The notes beneath the pieces were generated by a model, which saw nothing but the letters and a program-made list of their open reading frames with translations, was not told where the DNA came from and did no database searches. From G965216905 sp965216905 (GTDB taxonomy: Bacteria; Actinomycetota; Acidimicrobiia; Spongiisociales; ZC4RG35): 64,000 nucleotides of DNA. The stretch lies in the NCBI GenBank assembly GCA_965216905.1, contig OZ244213.1:1860001-1924000 (forward strand), given 5' to 3'. Numbering within the stretch: the first letter of the stretch is position 1; every line of letters begins with the position of its first letter. Below, piece after piece: positions 1 to 10,597 of this stretch. Both the position numbers and the translations under genes were made by a program.

Positions 1-1802
1 TGTGCCCGGCATGTCGATCCGAGTACGAGGATCCGGCCGACCGTCGATATCACGCCCAGCCCATCTCGTGTCACGACTGCGGCCCGAGGCTCACGCTCCG
101 AGTCGATGGAGCCGCGATCGGGGAGGCGCCGATCGAAGCCGCCGTCCGACTCCTGGCCGACGGAAAGGTGGTCGCCATCAAGGGCATCGGTGGATATCAC
201 CTCGTCGGCGATGCCACCGACGACGGTGTACTGGCACGCCTCCGCGAGCGAAAGCGGCGCCCGGACAAGCCCTTCGCCGTGATGGTCTCCGGTCTCGACC
301 AGGCCGGGCGGTGTGGTGAGATCGACGACGCCGAGGCATGGCTGCTGGAGTCGCCCGAGCGTCCCATCGTGCTGGTGAGAGCGAGCGCCGGCTCCGGTCT
401 CTCGGTCCTCGTGGCTCCGGGCAATCCCCTGGTCGGGCTGATGCTTCCGTACGCGCCCGTCCATCATCTCCTGTTTCGGCTGCTCGATCGGCCACTGGTC
501 ATGACGAGTGCCAACGTCGGCGGCTCGCCGATCGTGCACCGCGACGACCCGTCGGTTCTGGAACCGATGAGCGACGCCATTCTCTCTCACGATCGAGGAA
601 TCCACGTGCCGTGCGACGACTCGGTGGTCCGGGTGGTGAGAGACCGCCTGCTCCCGATCCGGCGAAGTCGCGGCTACGCACCGATTCCCGTCGACGTGGA
701 TCTGCCGAGGTCGGTGCTGGCGTTGGGTGGGGAGCTGAAGAACACCGTGTGCGTGGCGTCCACCGACCGCGCCTGGATGAGCCAACACATCGGAGACCTG
801 GAAAACCTCGAGACGCTGGAGGCGTTCGAGGCCTCCATCGCATTGGTGGGTGGGATGTACCAAGTGCAGCCGGAGGTGGTGGCGATCGACCCTCACCCCG
901 GCTATCTCTCATCGAACTGGGCCCGTCGCAACCGGGGGGCGGCCACGGTGGCGGTTCAGCACCACCACGCCCATGTGATGTCGGTGGTGGCCGAGCACGG
1001 GCTGGACCCGACGGAGCCGGTGTTGGGCTTCGCCTTCGACGGAACCGGGTTCGGGTCCGACGACGGCGATCTCGCCGGGGAGCAGGTACGGGGGGAAATC
1101 TGGGGCGGAGAGGTGCTGGCGGCCTCGGCGTTCGGCTTTCGACGGGTCGCCCACCTCGCACCCGTCCTCCTCCCCGGTGGTGACGCGGCGGTGCTCCACC
1201 CCGCCCGAGCCGCCCTCGCCCATCTTCACACGGCCGGAATCGACTGGGATCCGGCCATTCCGGCGGTCGGTGCGGTGACGGCGGATGAGCACCGCAACCT
1301 TCGGCGGCAGATGGAGACGGGATTCGGCTGCGTCACCACCACCAGCATGGGCCGCTTGTTCGACGCGGTGGCCTCGGTCATCGGCGTTCGACACCGCATC
1401 ACGTACGAGGCCCAGGCCGCGATCGAACTGGAGATCGCCGCCGCCGATGGCGCCGACCGCGGCGCCTACCCGCTCCCGGTCGACGGTGGGGTCATCGAAC
1501 TCCGCCAACTGTGGGCTTCCGTCCTTGCCGATGTCGAGGCGGGTGTTCCCGTCGCCGACATCGCCCGGAAGTTCCATGTCGGCGTCGCCGACGCGGTGGT
1601 GAGCATCGCTCAGGAAGAACGGGGGTCGGCCGGGGTGGTGCTCAGTGGTGGCGTCTTCCAGAACGCGCTGCTGACCGGCATGTGCCTCGAACGCCTCGAG
1701 GGTGCCGGAATCCCGGTGTTCACTCATCATCGAGTTCCCCCCAACGATGGCGGCCTGTCCCTCGGTCAGGCGGTGGTGGGAGCCTTCGCCATCCGCGCAT
1801 AG
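1..1802 (+). CDS. hypF: Carbamoyltransferase HypF, 3' part (5' end outside window)
   Basis: HypF converts carbamoyl phosphate into the thiocarbamate on HypE that becomes the CN ligands of the [NiFe] site. The frame is open from the window edge (first full codon at base 3), so the acylphosphatase domain and first zinc finger are missing. Seen: the second zinc finger (CPAC near the start, then CHDC), a YrdC/Sua5-like nucleotide-binding domain starting at KGIGGYHL, and the Kae1-like carbamoyltransferase domain with the metal-binding HHHAH and the FDGTGFG motif. It ends with TAG at 1800-1802. hypC follows after 37 bp. Being the first maturation gene of a hyp-hox operon fits its role. The assignment is firm; only the 5' end is unknown. 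Confidence 0.95.
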   Translation, partial: CPACRSEYEDPADRRYHAQPISCHDCGPRLTLRVDGAAIGEAPIEAAVRLLADGKVVAIKGIGGYHLVGDATDDGVLARLRERKRRPDKPFAVMVSGLDQAGRCGEIDDAEAWLLESPERPIVLVRASAGSGLSVLVAPGNPLVGLMLPYAPVHHLLFRLLDRPLVMTSANVGGSPIVHRDDPSVLEPMSDAILSHDRGIHVPCDDSVVRVVRDRLLPIRRSRGYAPIPVDVDLPRSVLALGGELKNTVCVASTDRAWMSQHIGDLENLETLEAFEASIALVGGMYQVQPEVVAIDPHPGYLSSNWARRNRGAATVAVQHHHAHVMSVVAEHGLDPTEPVLGFAFDGTGFGSDDGDLAGEQVRGEIWGGEVLAASAFGFRRVAHLAPVLLPGGDAAVLHPARAALAHLHTAGIDWDPAIPAVGAVTADEHRNLRRQMETGFGCVTTTSMGRLFDAVASVIGVRHRITYEAQAAIELEIAAADGADRGAYPLPVDGGVIELRQLWASVLADVEAGVPVADIARKFHVGVADAVVSIAQEERGSAGVVLSGGVFQNALLTGMCLERLEGAGIPVFTHHRVPPNDGGLSLGQAVVGAFAIRA

Positions 1803-1839
1803 CATGGGATGAGTTGCGCGACGGAAGGACGAGAACCGA

Positions 1840-2099
1840 ATGTGCCTCGCCGTGCCGGGTCGAATCGTGGAGATCAGAGACGACCGCGGGACCAGGATGG
1901 CGACGATCGACTTCGACGGGATCCGCAAGGACATCTGCCTCGAGTATGTCCCCGAGGTGGGGGTGGGCGACTACGCCATCGTCCACGTGGGCTTCGCCAT
2001 CTCCAAGGTCGACGAGGACGCCGCCCTCCAGACACTCGAGATGTTCAAGCGGATGGGGACGCTCGAAGAGGAGTTGGGCATCGAGCCGGGCCAAACCGA

Positions 2100-2103
<4 letters not shown>
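1840..2103 (+). CDS. hypC: [NiFe] hydrogenase assembly chaperone HypC
   Basis: This 87-residue protein begins with the family signature MCLAVPGRI, whose Cys2 binds the Fe(CN)2CO intermediate with HypD and then the large-subunit precursor (HoxH here). Length and the acidic, Glu-rich C-terminus are usual for HypC/HupF proteins. It lies 37 bp after hypF, and its TGA overlaps the hypD ATG (ATGA at 2100-2103), so the two partners of the HypC-HypD complex are probably translationally coupled. No paralogue is seen in the window, so this copy presumably serves the Hox enzyme encoded downstream. Confidence 0.95.
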
Positions 2104-3207
<1,104 letters not shown>

Positions 3208-3215
<8 letters not shown>

Positions 3216-4260
3216 CGCCCTCGATCCGTCGTCGTGGAGCTGCCCGGTCCCGCTCCGGTCCCACGAGCGAATCGGCGTCGGGCACGGCGGCGGCGGACGG
3301 CTCTCCAAGGAGCTGATCGAGCACCTCTTCGTCCCCGCCTTCGGTGGCAGCGCCGAGTTGCACGACGCGGCGGCCATCGACGTTCCTTCGGGCCGGCTGG
3401 CGTTCTCCACCGATTCGTATGTCGTCCGACCGCTGTTCTTTCCCGGTGGCAGCATCGCCGACCTGGCCATCAACGGAACCGTGAACGACGTGTCGATGCG
3501 AGGCGCCGTGCCCAGGTTCTTGAGCGTGGGCTTCATCCTCGAAGAGGGGATACCGCTGGCGCTGGTGGGGGCCGTCGCCGAAGCGATGGCAGCCGCCGCC
3601 CGAGCCGCCGGCGTCTCGGTGGTGACCGGTGACACCAAGGTGGTCGGGGTGGGCCAGGCAGACGGCATGTACATCAACACGGCGGGCGTCGGGGTCATCC
3701 CCGACGGCGTCGACATCCGACCGGGCCGAGCGACGTCGGGTGACGTGGTCGTCATCAGTGGCCCGATCGGCATGCACGGGGTGGCGGTCATGTCGCAGCG
3801 GGAGGGGCTCGAGTTCGGGACCGAGATCCGCAGCGACTCCGCACCGCTGAACGGCCTGGTCGAAGCGATGATCGGTACCGGCGCGGACCTCCACGTGTTG
3901 CGCGACCTGACGCGCGGCGGCCTGGCGGCGGCGCTCTGTGAGATCGCCGAGGTCGCCGAGGTGGGAGTGGAGTACCAGGAGGCGGACGTCCCCGTGCCTG
4001 GCGAGGTGGCGGCGGCATGTGCCTTCCTCGGCATGGACGCCGTCAACATCGCCAACGAAGGGAAGCTGGTGGCCTTCGTTCCGCCCGGCGATGTCGATTC
4101 CGTGCTCGCTGCGATGCACCGACACCCACAGGGCGTCGATGCCCGAGTGATCGGTCGCGTCACCGAGGAGCACCCGGGCGTGGTCGTCGCCAAGACACCA
4201 TATGGCGCCTCCCGAGTGGTCGATCTTCCGCTCGGAGAGCAGCTGCCGAGAATCTGCTGA
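3208..4260 (+). CDS. hypE: Carbamoyl dehydratase HypE
   Basis: HypE dehydrates the thiocarbamate formed by HypF to a thiocyanate that donates CN- to the HypC-HypD iron. The 350-residue protein is AIRS/PurM-like: N-terminal GHGGGG and SKELI, the ATP/Mg-binding GDTKV loop, and the C-terminal PRIC whose last cysteine carries the carbamoyl/cyano group. The GTG at 3208 overlaps the end of hypD by 8 bp and gives a normal-length N-terminus. It is the last maturation gene, with a 55-bp gap before hoxE. hypA and hypB (nickel insertion) are not in the window and may lie upstream of hypF. Confidence 0.95.
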
Positions 4261-4282
4261 CGGGGGTCGGTTCGAGGGTGCG

Positions 4283-4288
4283 TAGGAT
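4283..4288 (+). promoter_or_regulatory. Possible -10 element upstream of hoxE
   Basis: TAGGAT lies in the only sizeable gap of the hyp-hox cluster (4261-4315), 28 bp before the hoxE GTG, in the same sequence form as the rpoB P1 -10. No convincing -35 hexamer is seen 16-19 bp upstream, so this may be a weak internal promoter or chance. A good ribosome binding site (GAGAGGAG, 4301-4308) precedes the GTG. Confidence 0.3.
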
Positions 4289-4315
4289 GGATCAGTAGCC
4301 GAGAGGAGCAACTGC

Positions 4316-4849
4316 GTGACCGCAGTGGTGGAAGGCGGACCGACGAGCGACGGTACGAGCCACCCTTCCGGTGACGAACGCTTCGAGCTCATCGACAAGC
4401 AGCTGAAGCGAGCCCGGTACCGCCAGGACCAGCTCATCGAGACGCTGCATGTCGCCCAGGACGTCTTCGGACATCTCGAACACGACATCCTCGCCTATGT
4501 GGCCCGGGGACTGCGTCTCCCGCCCAGCATGGTCTACGGCGTCGCCACCTTCTATCAGCTGTTCACCTTCGACGCTCCCGGCGACCATGCCTGCACCGTC
4601 TGCACCGGCACCGCCTGCTTCGTGAAGGGTTCGGACGCCATCGTCAACCGGATCGAAGCCGATCTGGGAGTGGCCGCCGGCACGACGGCCGCGGACGGAT
4701 CGCTGACGGTGCGGACTGCCCGGTGCATCGGATCGTGCGGGTTGGCGCCGGTCGTGGTCGTGGACGGTCACGTGATCGGCGAACTCGGTCCCGCGGAGGT
4801 CATTGTCCACATCCGCACGGCCCTCGAACCAGCCGGGGCCGGCGGCTGA
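4316..4849 (+). CDS. hoxE: Bidirectional [NiFe] hydrogenase diaphorase subunit HoxE
   Basis: HoxE is a NuoE-like thioredoxin-fold [2Fe-2S] protein of the NAD(P)-linked diaphorase module. The 177-residue product carries the four expected ligands as CTGTAC near residue 98 and CIGSC near residue 137. It starts with GTG after a strong GAGAGGAG site, and its TGA overlaps the hoxF ATG by one base (TGATG). A dedicated hoxE gene resembles the cyanobacterial HoxEFUYH layout rather than the four-subunit HoxFUYH form. It could be called NuoE from sequence alone, but the adjoining hoxFUYH genes make the hydrogenase role clear. Confidence 0.9.
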   Translation: MTAVVEGGPTSDGTSHPSGDERFELIDKQLKRARYRQDQLIETLHVAQDVFGHLEHDILAYVARGLRLPPSMVYGVATFYQLFTFDAPGDHACTVCTGTACFVKGSDAIVNRIEADLGVAAGTTAADGSLTVRTARCIGSCGLAPVVVVDGHVIGELGPAEVIVHIRTALEPAGAGG

Positions 4850-6507
4850 TGGCCAAGCCGATCGATCTCCATGAGGTCTCCGACCGCGAGTTGGAGGTTC
4901 GGAACCGGTACCCCTATCGGATCAAGGCGTGCAACAGCACCGCCTGCCTCTCGGCCGGAGCCGGGCAGGTGCTCGAATCGATGCGGGGTGAGGTGGCCGG
5001 TAACAACCTCGGACTCGACGTTCAGGTGGTGCCGACCGGCTGCATGGGGTTGTGCTCGAAGGGCCCGCTCGTACGAGTTCTCCGGCGTGGCGGTGAGGAG
5101 ACGATGTACTCCGATGTGACGCCCGAGGTCGGGCGGGACATCATCGTCTCCCACGTTCGGGATGGTCGGACCATCGAGGACCGGGTGCTCGACCAGTCGA
5201 TGCCGTTCTTCGCCAGTCAGCACAAGGTGGTGCTCGCCAATGCCGGGGTGATCGACCCCGACCGGATCGAGGCCTACGTGGCCCACGGTGGGTACCGCGC
5301 CCTTCACACGGCACTGACGACCATGACGCCTCGGGACGTCATCTCCGAGGTTCTGGCCTCCAAGATCAGAGGTCGAGGGGGCGCCGGATATCCGACTGGC
5401 CGCAAGTGGGAGATGCTGGCCGGTGCGCCCGGAGACACCAAGTACGTCGTCGCCAACGGTGATGAGGGGGACCCGGGGGCCTACATGGACCGGACCGTCA
5501 TGGAAGACGACCCGCACCGGCTCCTCGAAGGCCTGGCGCTGGCCGCGTACGCCACCGGCGCCAACCATGCCTACGTCTACGTTCGCGCAGAGTATCCCCG
5601 GGCCGTGCAGCGGTTGGATCGAGCAATCCGGGTCGCCCGGAGAAACCGGCTGATCGGGCGTCGGGTTCTCGACACCGACTTCGACCTCAACGTCGAGGTC
5701 CGAATCGGCGCCGGTGCCTTCGTCTGTGGCGAGGAGACGGCGTTGATGGCTTCCATCGAAGGCAGACGCGGCCAGCCGCGGCTTCGTCCGCCCTATCCCA
5801 CCGAGCAGGGGTTGTGGGGCGCCCCCACGATGATCCAGAACGTGGAGACGCTGGCGAACATCTCCACCATCGTGGCCAGAGGCGGGGAGTGGTTCGCCTC
5901 GATCGGAACCGAGGAGTCGACGGGAACCAAGGTCTTCGCCCTCGCCGGTGATCTGGTCAACACCGGGCTCATCGAGGTGCCGATGGGGACCAGCCTTCGA
6001 CACATCGTCGACGACATCGGTGGAGGCGTCCCCGGAGGTCGAACCTTCAAGGCGGCCCAGACCGGTGGGCCATCCGGTGGGTGCATTCCCGCCGAGCACC
6101 TCGACACGCCCGTCGACTACGAGAGCCTTCGGAGGCTCGGTTCGATCATGGGCTCCGGAGGCCTGATCGTTATGGACGACACGGTCAGCATGCCCGAGGT
6201 GGCGCGGTTCTTCATGGAGTTCTCCATGGACGAGAGCTGCGGGAAGTGCACACCCTGCCGCGCCGGCACCGTGCAGCTGCATGGCATCCTCGACCGGATC
6301 GCCCGGGGTGAAGGGCGGGCTGGAGACGTCCGTCAGCTCGAACAGTTGTGCCAGGTGGTGCGGGACACGTCGCTGTGTGGCCTCGGTCAGGCTGCTCCCA
6401 ATCCGGTGCTCTCGACGTTGCACTACTTCCGGAGTGAGTACGACGAGGCGTCGACGCCCGAGGGGCGGGCCGTCGAAGCCACCAGCCCGGCGGTGGTCGA
6501 TGCGTGA
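4849..6507 (+). CDS. hoxF: NAD-reducing hydrogenase diaphorase subunit HoxF
   Basis: HoxF holds the FMN and NAD(H) site and passes electrons between NADH and the Fe-S chain. The 552-residue protein has an N-terminal thioredoxin-like [2Fe-2S] region (CNSTAC near residue 24, CMGLC near 66), an FMN/NADH domain with GRGGAGYPTGRKWE and GDEGDPGA, and the C-terminal [4Fe-4S] ligands CGKCTPC plus a later SLCGLG. It is homologous to NuoF, but the fused N-terminal domain and the neighbours HoxU, HoxY and HoxH make it the hydrogenase subunit. The ATG at 4849 overlaps hoxE by one base, and the 3' end overlaps hoxU by 8 bp. Confidence 0.95.
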   Translation: MAKPIDLHEVSDRELEVRNRYPYRIKACNSTACLSAGAGQVLESMRGEVAGNNLGLDVQVVPTGCMGLCSKGPLVRVLRRGGEETMYSDVTPEVGRDIIVSHVRDGRTIEDRVLDQSMPFFASQHKVVLANAGVIDPDRIEAYVAHGGYRALHTALTTMTPRDVISEVLASKIRGRGGAGYPTGRKWEMLAGAPGDTKYVVANGDEGDPGAYMDRTVMEDDPHRLLEGLALAAYATGANHAYVYVRAEYPRAVQRLDRAIRVARRNRLIGRRVLDTDFDLNVEVRIGAGAFVCGEETALMASIEGRRGQPRLRPPYPTEQGLWGAPTMIQNVETLANISTIVARGGEWFASIGTEESTGTKVFALAGDLVNTGLIEVPMGTSLRHIVDDIGGGVPGGRTFKAAQTGGPSGGCIPAEHLDTPVDYESLRRLGSIMGSGGLIVMDDTVSMPEVARFFMEFSMDESCGKCTPCRAGTVQLHGILDRIARGEGRAGDVRQLEQLCQVVRDTSLCGLGQAAPNPVLSTLHYFRSEYDEASTPEGRAVEATSPAVVDA

Positions 6508-7243
6508 TCGCCGCCCGACGGTGACCATCCACCTCGACGACGTCGAGGTCGAGGCCTTCGAAGACGAGACGGTGCTCCAGGCGGCTCGGCGCCATCGCAT
6601 CGCCATTCCCACCCTCTGCTACCTGGAGGGCCTGTCGGTGTGGGGTGGATGCCGCATGTGCGTCGTCCAGATCGCCGAAGACCATCGCCTGCGGCCGGCT
6701 TGCGCCGAGCCGGTGCGAGCCGACATGGAGGTGCACATCAACACCCCGCGACTCCTCGACTATCGCCGGTCGATTCTGGAGTTGCTGTTTGCCGAGGGGA
6801 ACCATGTCTGTTCGGTGTGTGTCTCGAATGGGGCATGTGAGTTGCAGGACATGGCGGTGTTGTGTGGGATGGATCACGTTCGGTACGACCAGCAGTCGCC
6901 GGTCAGAGCCGTCGACGCCAGCCATCCCAAGTACGTGTTCGATGCCAACCGCTGCATCCTCTGTACTCGATGCGTCCGGGTCTGCGACGAGATCGAGGGC
7001 GCCCACGTGTGGGATGTCGCCCACCGCGGGAGCGAGTCGCATCTGGTCGCCGAGTTCGGCGTGCCATGGGGCCAAGCCGACTCGTGCACCTGGTGCGGGA
7101 AGTGTGTCGCCGTGTGCCCGACGGGCTCGCTGTTCTATCAGGGGAAGGCGGTGGGCGAGATGCGACACTCGGCCGACTTGATCGCCTGGCTGGCGTCCGC
7201 CCGCAACGACCACGAGTGGTTCGACCGGCGGGAACAGAAGTGA
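6500..7243 (+). CDS. hoxU: NAD-reducing hydrogenase diaphorase subunit HoxU
   Basis: HoxU is the NuoG-N-terminal-like electron-transfer subunit linking HoxF to HoxY. The 247 residues contain a plant-type [2Fe-2S] site (CYLEG then GGCRMC), a His-Cys [4Fe-4S] segment around HVCSVC, and two ferredoxin-type clusters (CILCTRCVRVC and CTWCGKCVAVC). The length matches HoxU, not full-length NuoG. The ATG at 6500 overlaps the end of hoxF by 8 bp, and the stop overlaps the hoxY GTG (GTGA), so the subunits are probably made by coupled translation. Confidence 0.95.
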   Translation: MRDRRPTVTIHLDDVEVEAFEDETVLQAARRHRIAIPTLCYLEGLSVWGGCRMCVVQIAEDHRLRPACAEPVRADMEVHINTPRLLDYRRSILELLFAEGNHVCSVCVSNGACELQDMAVLCGMDHVRYDQQSPVRAVDASHPKYVFDANRCILCTRCVRVCDEIEGAHVWDVAHRGSESHLVAEFGVPWGQADSCTWCGKCVAVCPTGSLFYQGKAVGEMRHSADLIAWLASARNDHEWFDRREQK

Positions 7244-7782
7244 GCAAGCCTCGGTTCGCCACCGTGTGGCTCGGAGGCTGTTCCGGGTGCCACATGTCGT
7301 TCCTCGATCTCGACGAGTGGCTGTTCGAACTGCACGACATGGTCGAAGTCGTCTACAGCCCGATCGCCGACGTCAAGGAGTTCCCCGACGGGGTCGACCT
7401 GTGCCTGGTCGAAGGTGCGGTGGCCAACGAGGACAACCTCGAGGTCGCCCAGGTGGTGAGGGCCCGTTCGAAGGTGGTGGCGTCTTTTGGTGATTGCGCC
7501 GTGTCCGGAAACGTCACTGCGATGCGCAACCCGCTGGGCGATCCGGCGGAGTTGCTCGAACGCACCTATGTCGACGCAGTCGACCGGGACCCGGTGGTGC
7601 CGCATGCCCCGGGCATCGTCCCCCCGCTGTTGCCGGCCGTGCTCCCGGTCCACAAGGTCATCGACATCGACTTCTTCATGCCGGGGTGTCCACCTTCGGC
7701 GGCCAAGATCCGACGGGCATTGGAGACGCTGGTGGCCGGTGGGAACGAGCACGTCGAGTCAGAGGACATTCGTCCCGGATGA
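7240..7782 (+). CDS. hoxY: NAD-reducing hydrogenase small subunit HoxY
   Basis: HoxY is the small hydrogenase subunit that carries the [4Fe-4S] cluster next to the NiFe site. The 180-residue protein has the four ligand segments GGCSGCH (residues 12-15), GDC near residue 85 and PGCPPSA near residue 148. It lacks a Tat signal peptide, which matches a cytoplasmic group 3 enzyme and argues against a periplasmic uptake hydrogenase. The GTG start at 7240 overlaps the hoxU TGA; the next frame-compatible starts would remove the first cysteines. hoxH begins 9 bp downstream. Confidence 0.95.
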   Translation: MSKPRFATVWLGGCSGCHMSFLDLDEWLFELHDMVEVVYSPIADVKEFPDGVDLCLVEGAVANEDNLEVAQVVRARSKVVASFGDCAVSGNVTAMRNPLGDPAELLERTYVDAVDRDPVVPHAPGIVPPLLPAVLPVHKVIDIDFFMPGCPPSAAKIRRALETLVAGGNEHVESEDIRPG

Positions 7783-7791
7783 GGAGCCCTC

Positions 7792-9231
7792 ATGCATGAT
7801 CTGACCGTCATCGATCCGGTGACTCGCATCGAGGGGCATGCGAAGATCACCATCGCGCTCGACGAGACCGGCGAGGTCGCCGACGTGCGGTTCCACGTGA
7901 CGGAGTTCCGAGGGTTCGAGGAGTTCTGTCGCGGGAGACCGGTGTGGGAGATGCCGAGCCTCACCGCCAGAACGTGCGGGATCTGCCCCGTCAGCCACCT
8001 GCTCGCCTCCGCCAAGGCCGGCGATGCGGTGATGGGTGTGACGATTCCGCCTGCGGCGATTCGGCTGCGGCGGGTGGCGAATCTGGGTCAGATCATCCAG
8101 TCGCACGCCTTGAGCTTCTTCCACCTCTCTGCGCCCGACCTGTTGTTGGGAATGGATGCGGATCCGGCCGTTCGCAACGTGTTCGGGCTCATGGACGCAG
8201 AACCGGAGCTGACCCGGCGCGGAATCCGGCTGCGGAGCTTCGGGCAGTCGGTGATCGAGGCCATCGCCGGGAGGAAGGTCCATGCTCCCGGGATCGTGCC
8301 GGGCGGGGTCGCCCACCCGATGACCGCCGAGGTCCGGGACGACCTGCTGCAGCGACTCGATGAGGCTCGCGCCACCGCACTCGAAGCGGTCGGGGTCTTC
8401 ACGGGTGTTTTGGACCGGTTCTCCCGCGAGGTCGACGCGTTCGGATCCTTCGACAGTCTTCACCTGGCGCTGGCCGGTCCCGACGGAAACTGGGAGCACT
8501 ACGACGGGGCTCTCAAGGTGGTCGACGCGGCGGGCGAGGTCGTCGTGGAAGGCGTCAGCCCCTCGGACTACCGATCGCTGATCGGTGAGGCGGGCCGGTT
8601 CGATTCGTACCTGAAGTCCCCGTACTTCAAACCGCACGTGGACGAGGACGGCCGGCCGGAGAACGGGACCTACCGAGTCGGGCCACTGGCCCGTCTCAAC
8701 GTGGCACGGTCGATGGGGGTCCCCGATGCCGATGCGGCGCTGGCCGAGTATCGGGAGCGTGCCGGCGGGGTGGCCAACTCGTCGTTCTTCTATCACTACG
8801 CCCGACTCATCGAGATCCTGGCCGCCACCGAGCGGATGGCGAGGCACCTCGAACACCCGGAGATCCTCGACACCCATGTCCGCGCGGACGCCGGAAGCAA
8901 CTTCCGTCGCGTGGTCGGCTGTTCGGAGGCGCCACGGGGAACCCTGTTCCACGAGTATCACGTCGATGAGCACGGCGTGTTGACCGACGTCAACATGATC
9001 ATCGCCACCGGACAGAACAACCTGGCGATGAATGCCACGGTGGCCCAGATCGCCCGCGAGTGGATCGACGGTCCCGAGATCCCCGAGCCGATCCTCAACC
9101 GGATCGAGGCCGGTATCCGTGCCTTCGATCCATGCCTGAGCTGCTCCACCCACGCCATCGGGCAGATGCCGCTGGTGGTCGACCTGGTCGGACCGGACGG
9201 AGCCACCCTCTGCCGACGGCAGCGTGACTGA
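7792..9231 (+). CDS. hoxH: NAD-reducing hydrogenase large subunit HoxH
   Basis: HoxH is the catalytic subunit holding the NiFe(CN)2CO centre. The 479-residue precursor has both NiFe ligand motifs: RTCGICPVSH near residue 61 and DPCLSCSTH close to the C-terminus. The tail after the last histidine (about 25 residues from AIGQMP on) is the peptide expected to be removed by HoxW after nickel insertion. Motifs, lack of any signal peptide and neighbours place it in group 3d (NAD-coupled, bidirectional). The ATG at 7792 has GAGGAG just upstream. Its stop overlaps hoxW by 8 bp, so substrate and protease are coupled. Confidence 0.95.
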   Translation: MHDLTVIDPVTRIEGHAKITIALDETGEVADVRFHVTEFRGFEEFCRGRPVWEMPSLTARTCGICPVSHLLASAKAGDAVMGVTIPPAAIRLRRVANLGQIIQSHALSFFHLSAPDLLLGMDADPAVRNVFGLMDAEPELTRRGIRLRSFGQSVIEAIAGRKVHAPGIVPGGVAHPMTAEVRDDLLQRLDEARATALEAVGVFTGVLDRFSREVDAFGSFDSLHLALAGPDGNWEHYDGALKVVDAAGEVVVEGVSPSDYRSLIGEAGRFDSYLKSPYFKPHVDEDGRPENGTYRVGPLARLNVARSMGVPDADAALAEYRERAGGVANSSFFYHYARLIEILAATERMARHLEHPEILDTHVRADAGSNFRRVVGCSEAPRGTLFHEYHVDEHGVLTDVNMIIATGQNNLAMNATVAQIAREWIDGPEIPEPILNRIEAGIRAFDPCLSCSTHAIGQMPLVVDLVGPDGATLCRRQRD

Positions 9232-9688
9232 CTGCGTCGTCATCGGCTTCGGCAACGATCTACGTTCCGACGATCGCGTCGGTCGGCTGGCGGCCGAGCG
9301 AGTCGAAGCGCTGGCGCTCCCCGGCGTCGAGGTTCGCGTTCAGTCCCAGCTGACGCCCGAACTCGCCGAACTGATCGCCGGCCGGAGGCTGGTCGTATTC
9401 GTCGACGCCGATATCGATGCCCCGGATGTCAAGGTCGAGCCGGTTTCCGGCCGCTCACCGGGTGGATCGGTCATGGCTCACCACGGCGATCCGGCCGACC
9501 TGGTGGCGATGTCGGGGACCGTGGGTGAGCCACCGGTCGAGGCGCTGGTGGTCTCGATCCCGGCTACGAATCTGGAGATGGGATTCGAACTCTCTCCCAA
9601 AACGGCCGCCGGCCTGGAACGGGCCGTGGAGCTGATCGCCGGCCTGGTGGCTCAGCCGGCTGCAGGGAAGGGTCCCGCCCTCGGGTAG
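9224..9688 (+). CDS. hoxW: Hydrogenase maturation endopeptidase HoxW
   Basis: This 154-residue protein belongs to the HyaD/HybD/HoxW protease family that clips the large-subunit C-terminus. It opens with the family motif GFGNDLRSDD, whose Asp residues contribute to Ni recognition, and ends with a tail typical of the fold. It begins with GTG inside hoxH (8-bp overlap). Its last 37 bp overlap the end of the convergent HMG-CoA lyase gene, so the operon ends here without space for an ordinary terminator. HoxH is the evident substrate. Confidence 0.9.
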   Translation: MTDCVVIGFGNDLRSDDRVGRLAAERVEALALPGVEVRVQSQLTPELAELIAGRRLVVFVDADIDAPDVKVEPVSGRSPGGSVMAHHGDPADLVAMSGTVGEPPVEALVVSIPATNLEMGFELSPKTAAGLERAVELIAGLVAQPAAGKGPALG

Positions 9689-10569
9689 AGACTGACCACC
9701 GAATCGCCGAGCTGTGTGGCCAGCCACCCGGCGGTCTCGGCGAGGAGGTCGAGATCGAGGCCGGTGTCCACCCCCATGCGGTGGAGCATGTACACCAGGT
9801 CCTCGGTCGAGATGTTGCCGGTGGCGTCGGGGGCGAACGGACACCCGCCGATCCCGCCCAGCGAGGAGTCGAAGCTCCGAACCCCGGCCTCCAACGCCGC
9901 GTACGCATTGGCGATGCCGGTGCCACGCGTGTTGTGGAAGTGGGTTCCCAGCCGGATGTCGTCATCCACCAGCCCGGCGATGGCCGCGAAGCGTTCGGCG
10001 ACATCGGCCGGGGTGGCCACGCCGATGGTGTCGGCGAGGCTGAGCCGGGCCGGCGGCTCCTCCAAGCACGCACCCACCACATCGACCACCTTTCCGACGT
10101 CCACCTCCCCTTCGAAAGGGCATCCGAAGGCGACCGACACCACCAGCGACGGAGTGATCCCGGCCGACCGCGCCCCCCGGGCGATCCGCTTCCACGTCTC
10201 GATGCCTTCGGGCACCGACGTGCCCTGGTTGCGTTGCGAAAACGCGTCGGTCACGACCACCGCGTAGTTCACCTCGTCGCACCCGGCATCGATCGCCCGA
10301 CTCAGGCCCCGGTCGTTGAGAACCAGGCCGATGTACGACACATCGCCGGAACGAGGAAGGGCGGCCATCACCGCCTCCGCATCGGCCATCGCCGGTACCC
10401 GGTCGGGGTGGACGAACGACGTCGCCTCCAGACGCCGGACCCCGGCTCGGGCGAGCCGCGAGATCAGCTCGACCTTGGTGGCGGTGTCGAGCAGGGTCGC
10501 CTCGTTCTGGAGGCCGTCTCTGGGTGAGACGTCGATGATCTCGGCGGTGGTCTGGGCGGGTCGGTTCAT
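9652..10569 (-). CDS. Hydroxymethylglutaryl-CoA lyase
   Basis: This enzyme splits HMG-CoA into acetoacetate and acetyl-CoA, the last step of leucine breakdown. The 305-residue protein has the HMGL/DRE-TIM barrel signature SPRDGLQNE near residue 15, a metal-site HFHNTRG near residue 190, and the SLGGIGGCPFAP segment with the catalytic loop cysteine. The ATG at 10569 gives MNRPAQ just before the barrel; longer starts add no conserved sequence. It is convergent with hoxW (37-bp overlap) and divergent from the DUF2237 gene with only 28 bp between starts. Acetoacetate formed here could feed the acetoacetyl-CoA synthetase at 41076-43031. Confidence 0.93.
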   Translation of the reverse strand: MNRPAQTTAEIIDVSPRDGLQNEATLLDTATKVELISRLARAGVRRLEATSFVHPDRVPAMADAEAVMAALPRSGDVSYIGLVLNDRGLSRAIDAGCDEVNYAVVVTDAFSQRNQGTSVPEGIETWKRIARGARSAGITPSLVVSVAFGCPFEGEVDVGKVVDVVGACLEEPPARLSLADTIGVATPADVAERFAAIAGLVDDDIRLGTHFHNTRGTGIANAYAALEAGVRSFDSSLGGIGGCPFAPDATGNISTEDLVYMLHRMGVDTGLDLDLLAETAGWLATQLGDSVVSLYPRAGPFPAAG

Positions 10570-10597
10570 CGGTTTCGACCATACCGTCTGTGGTTGT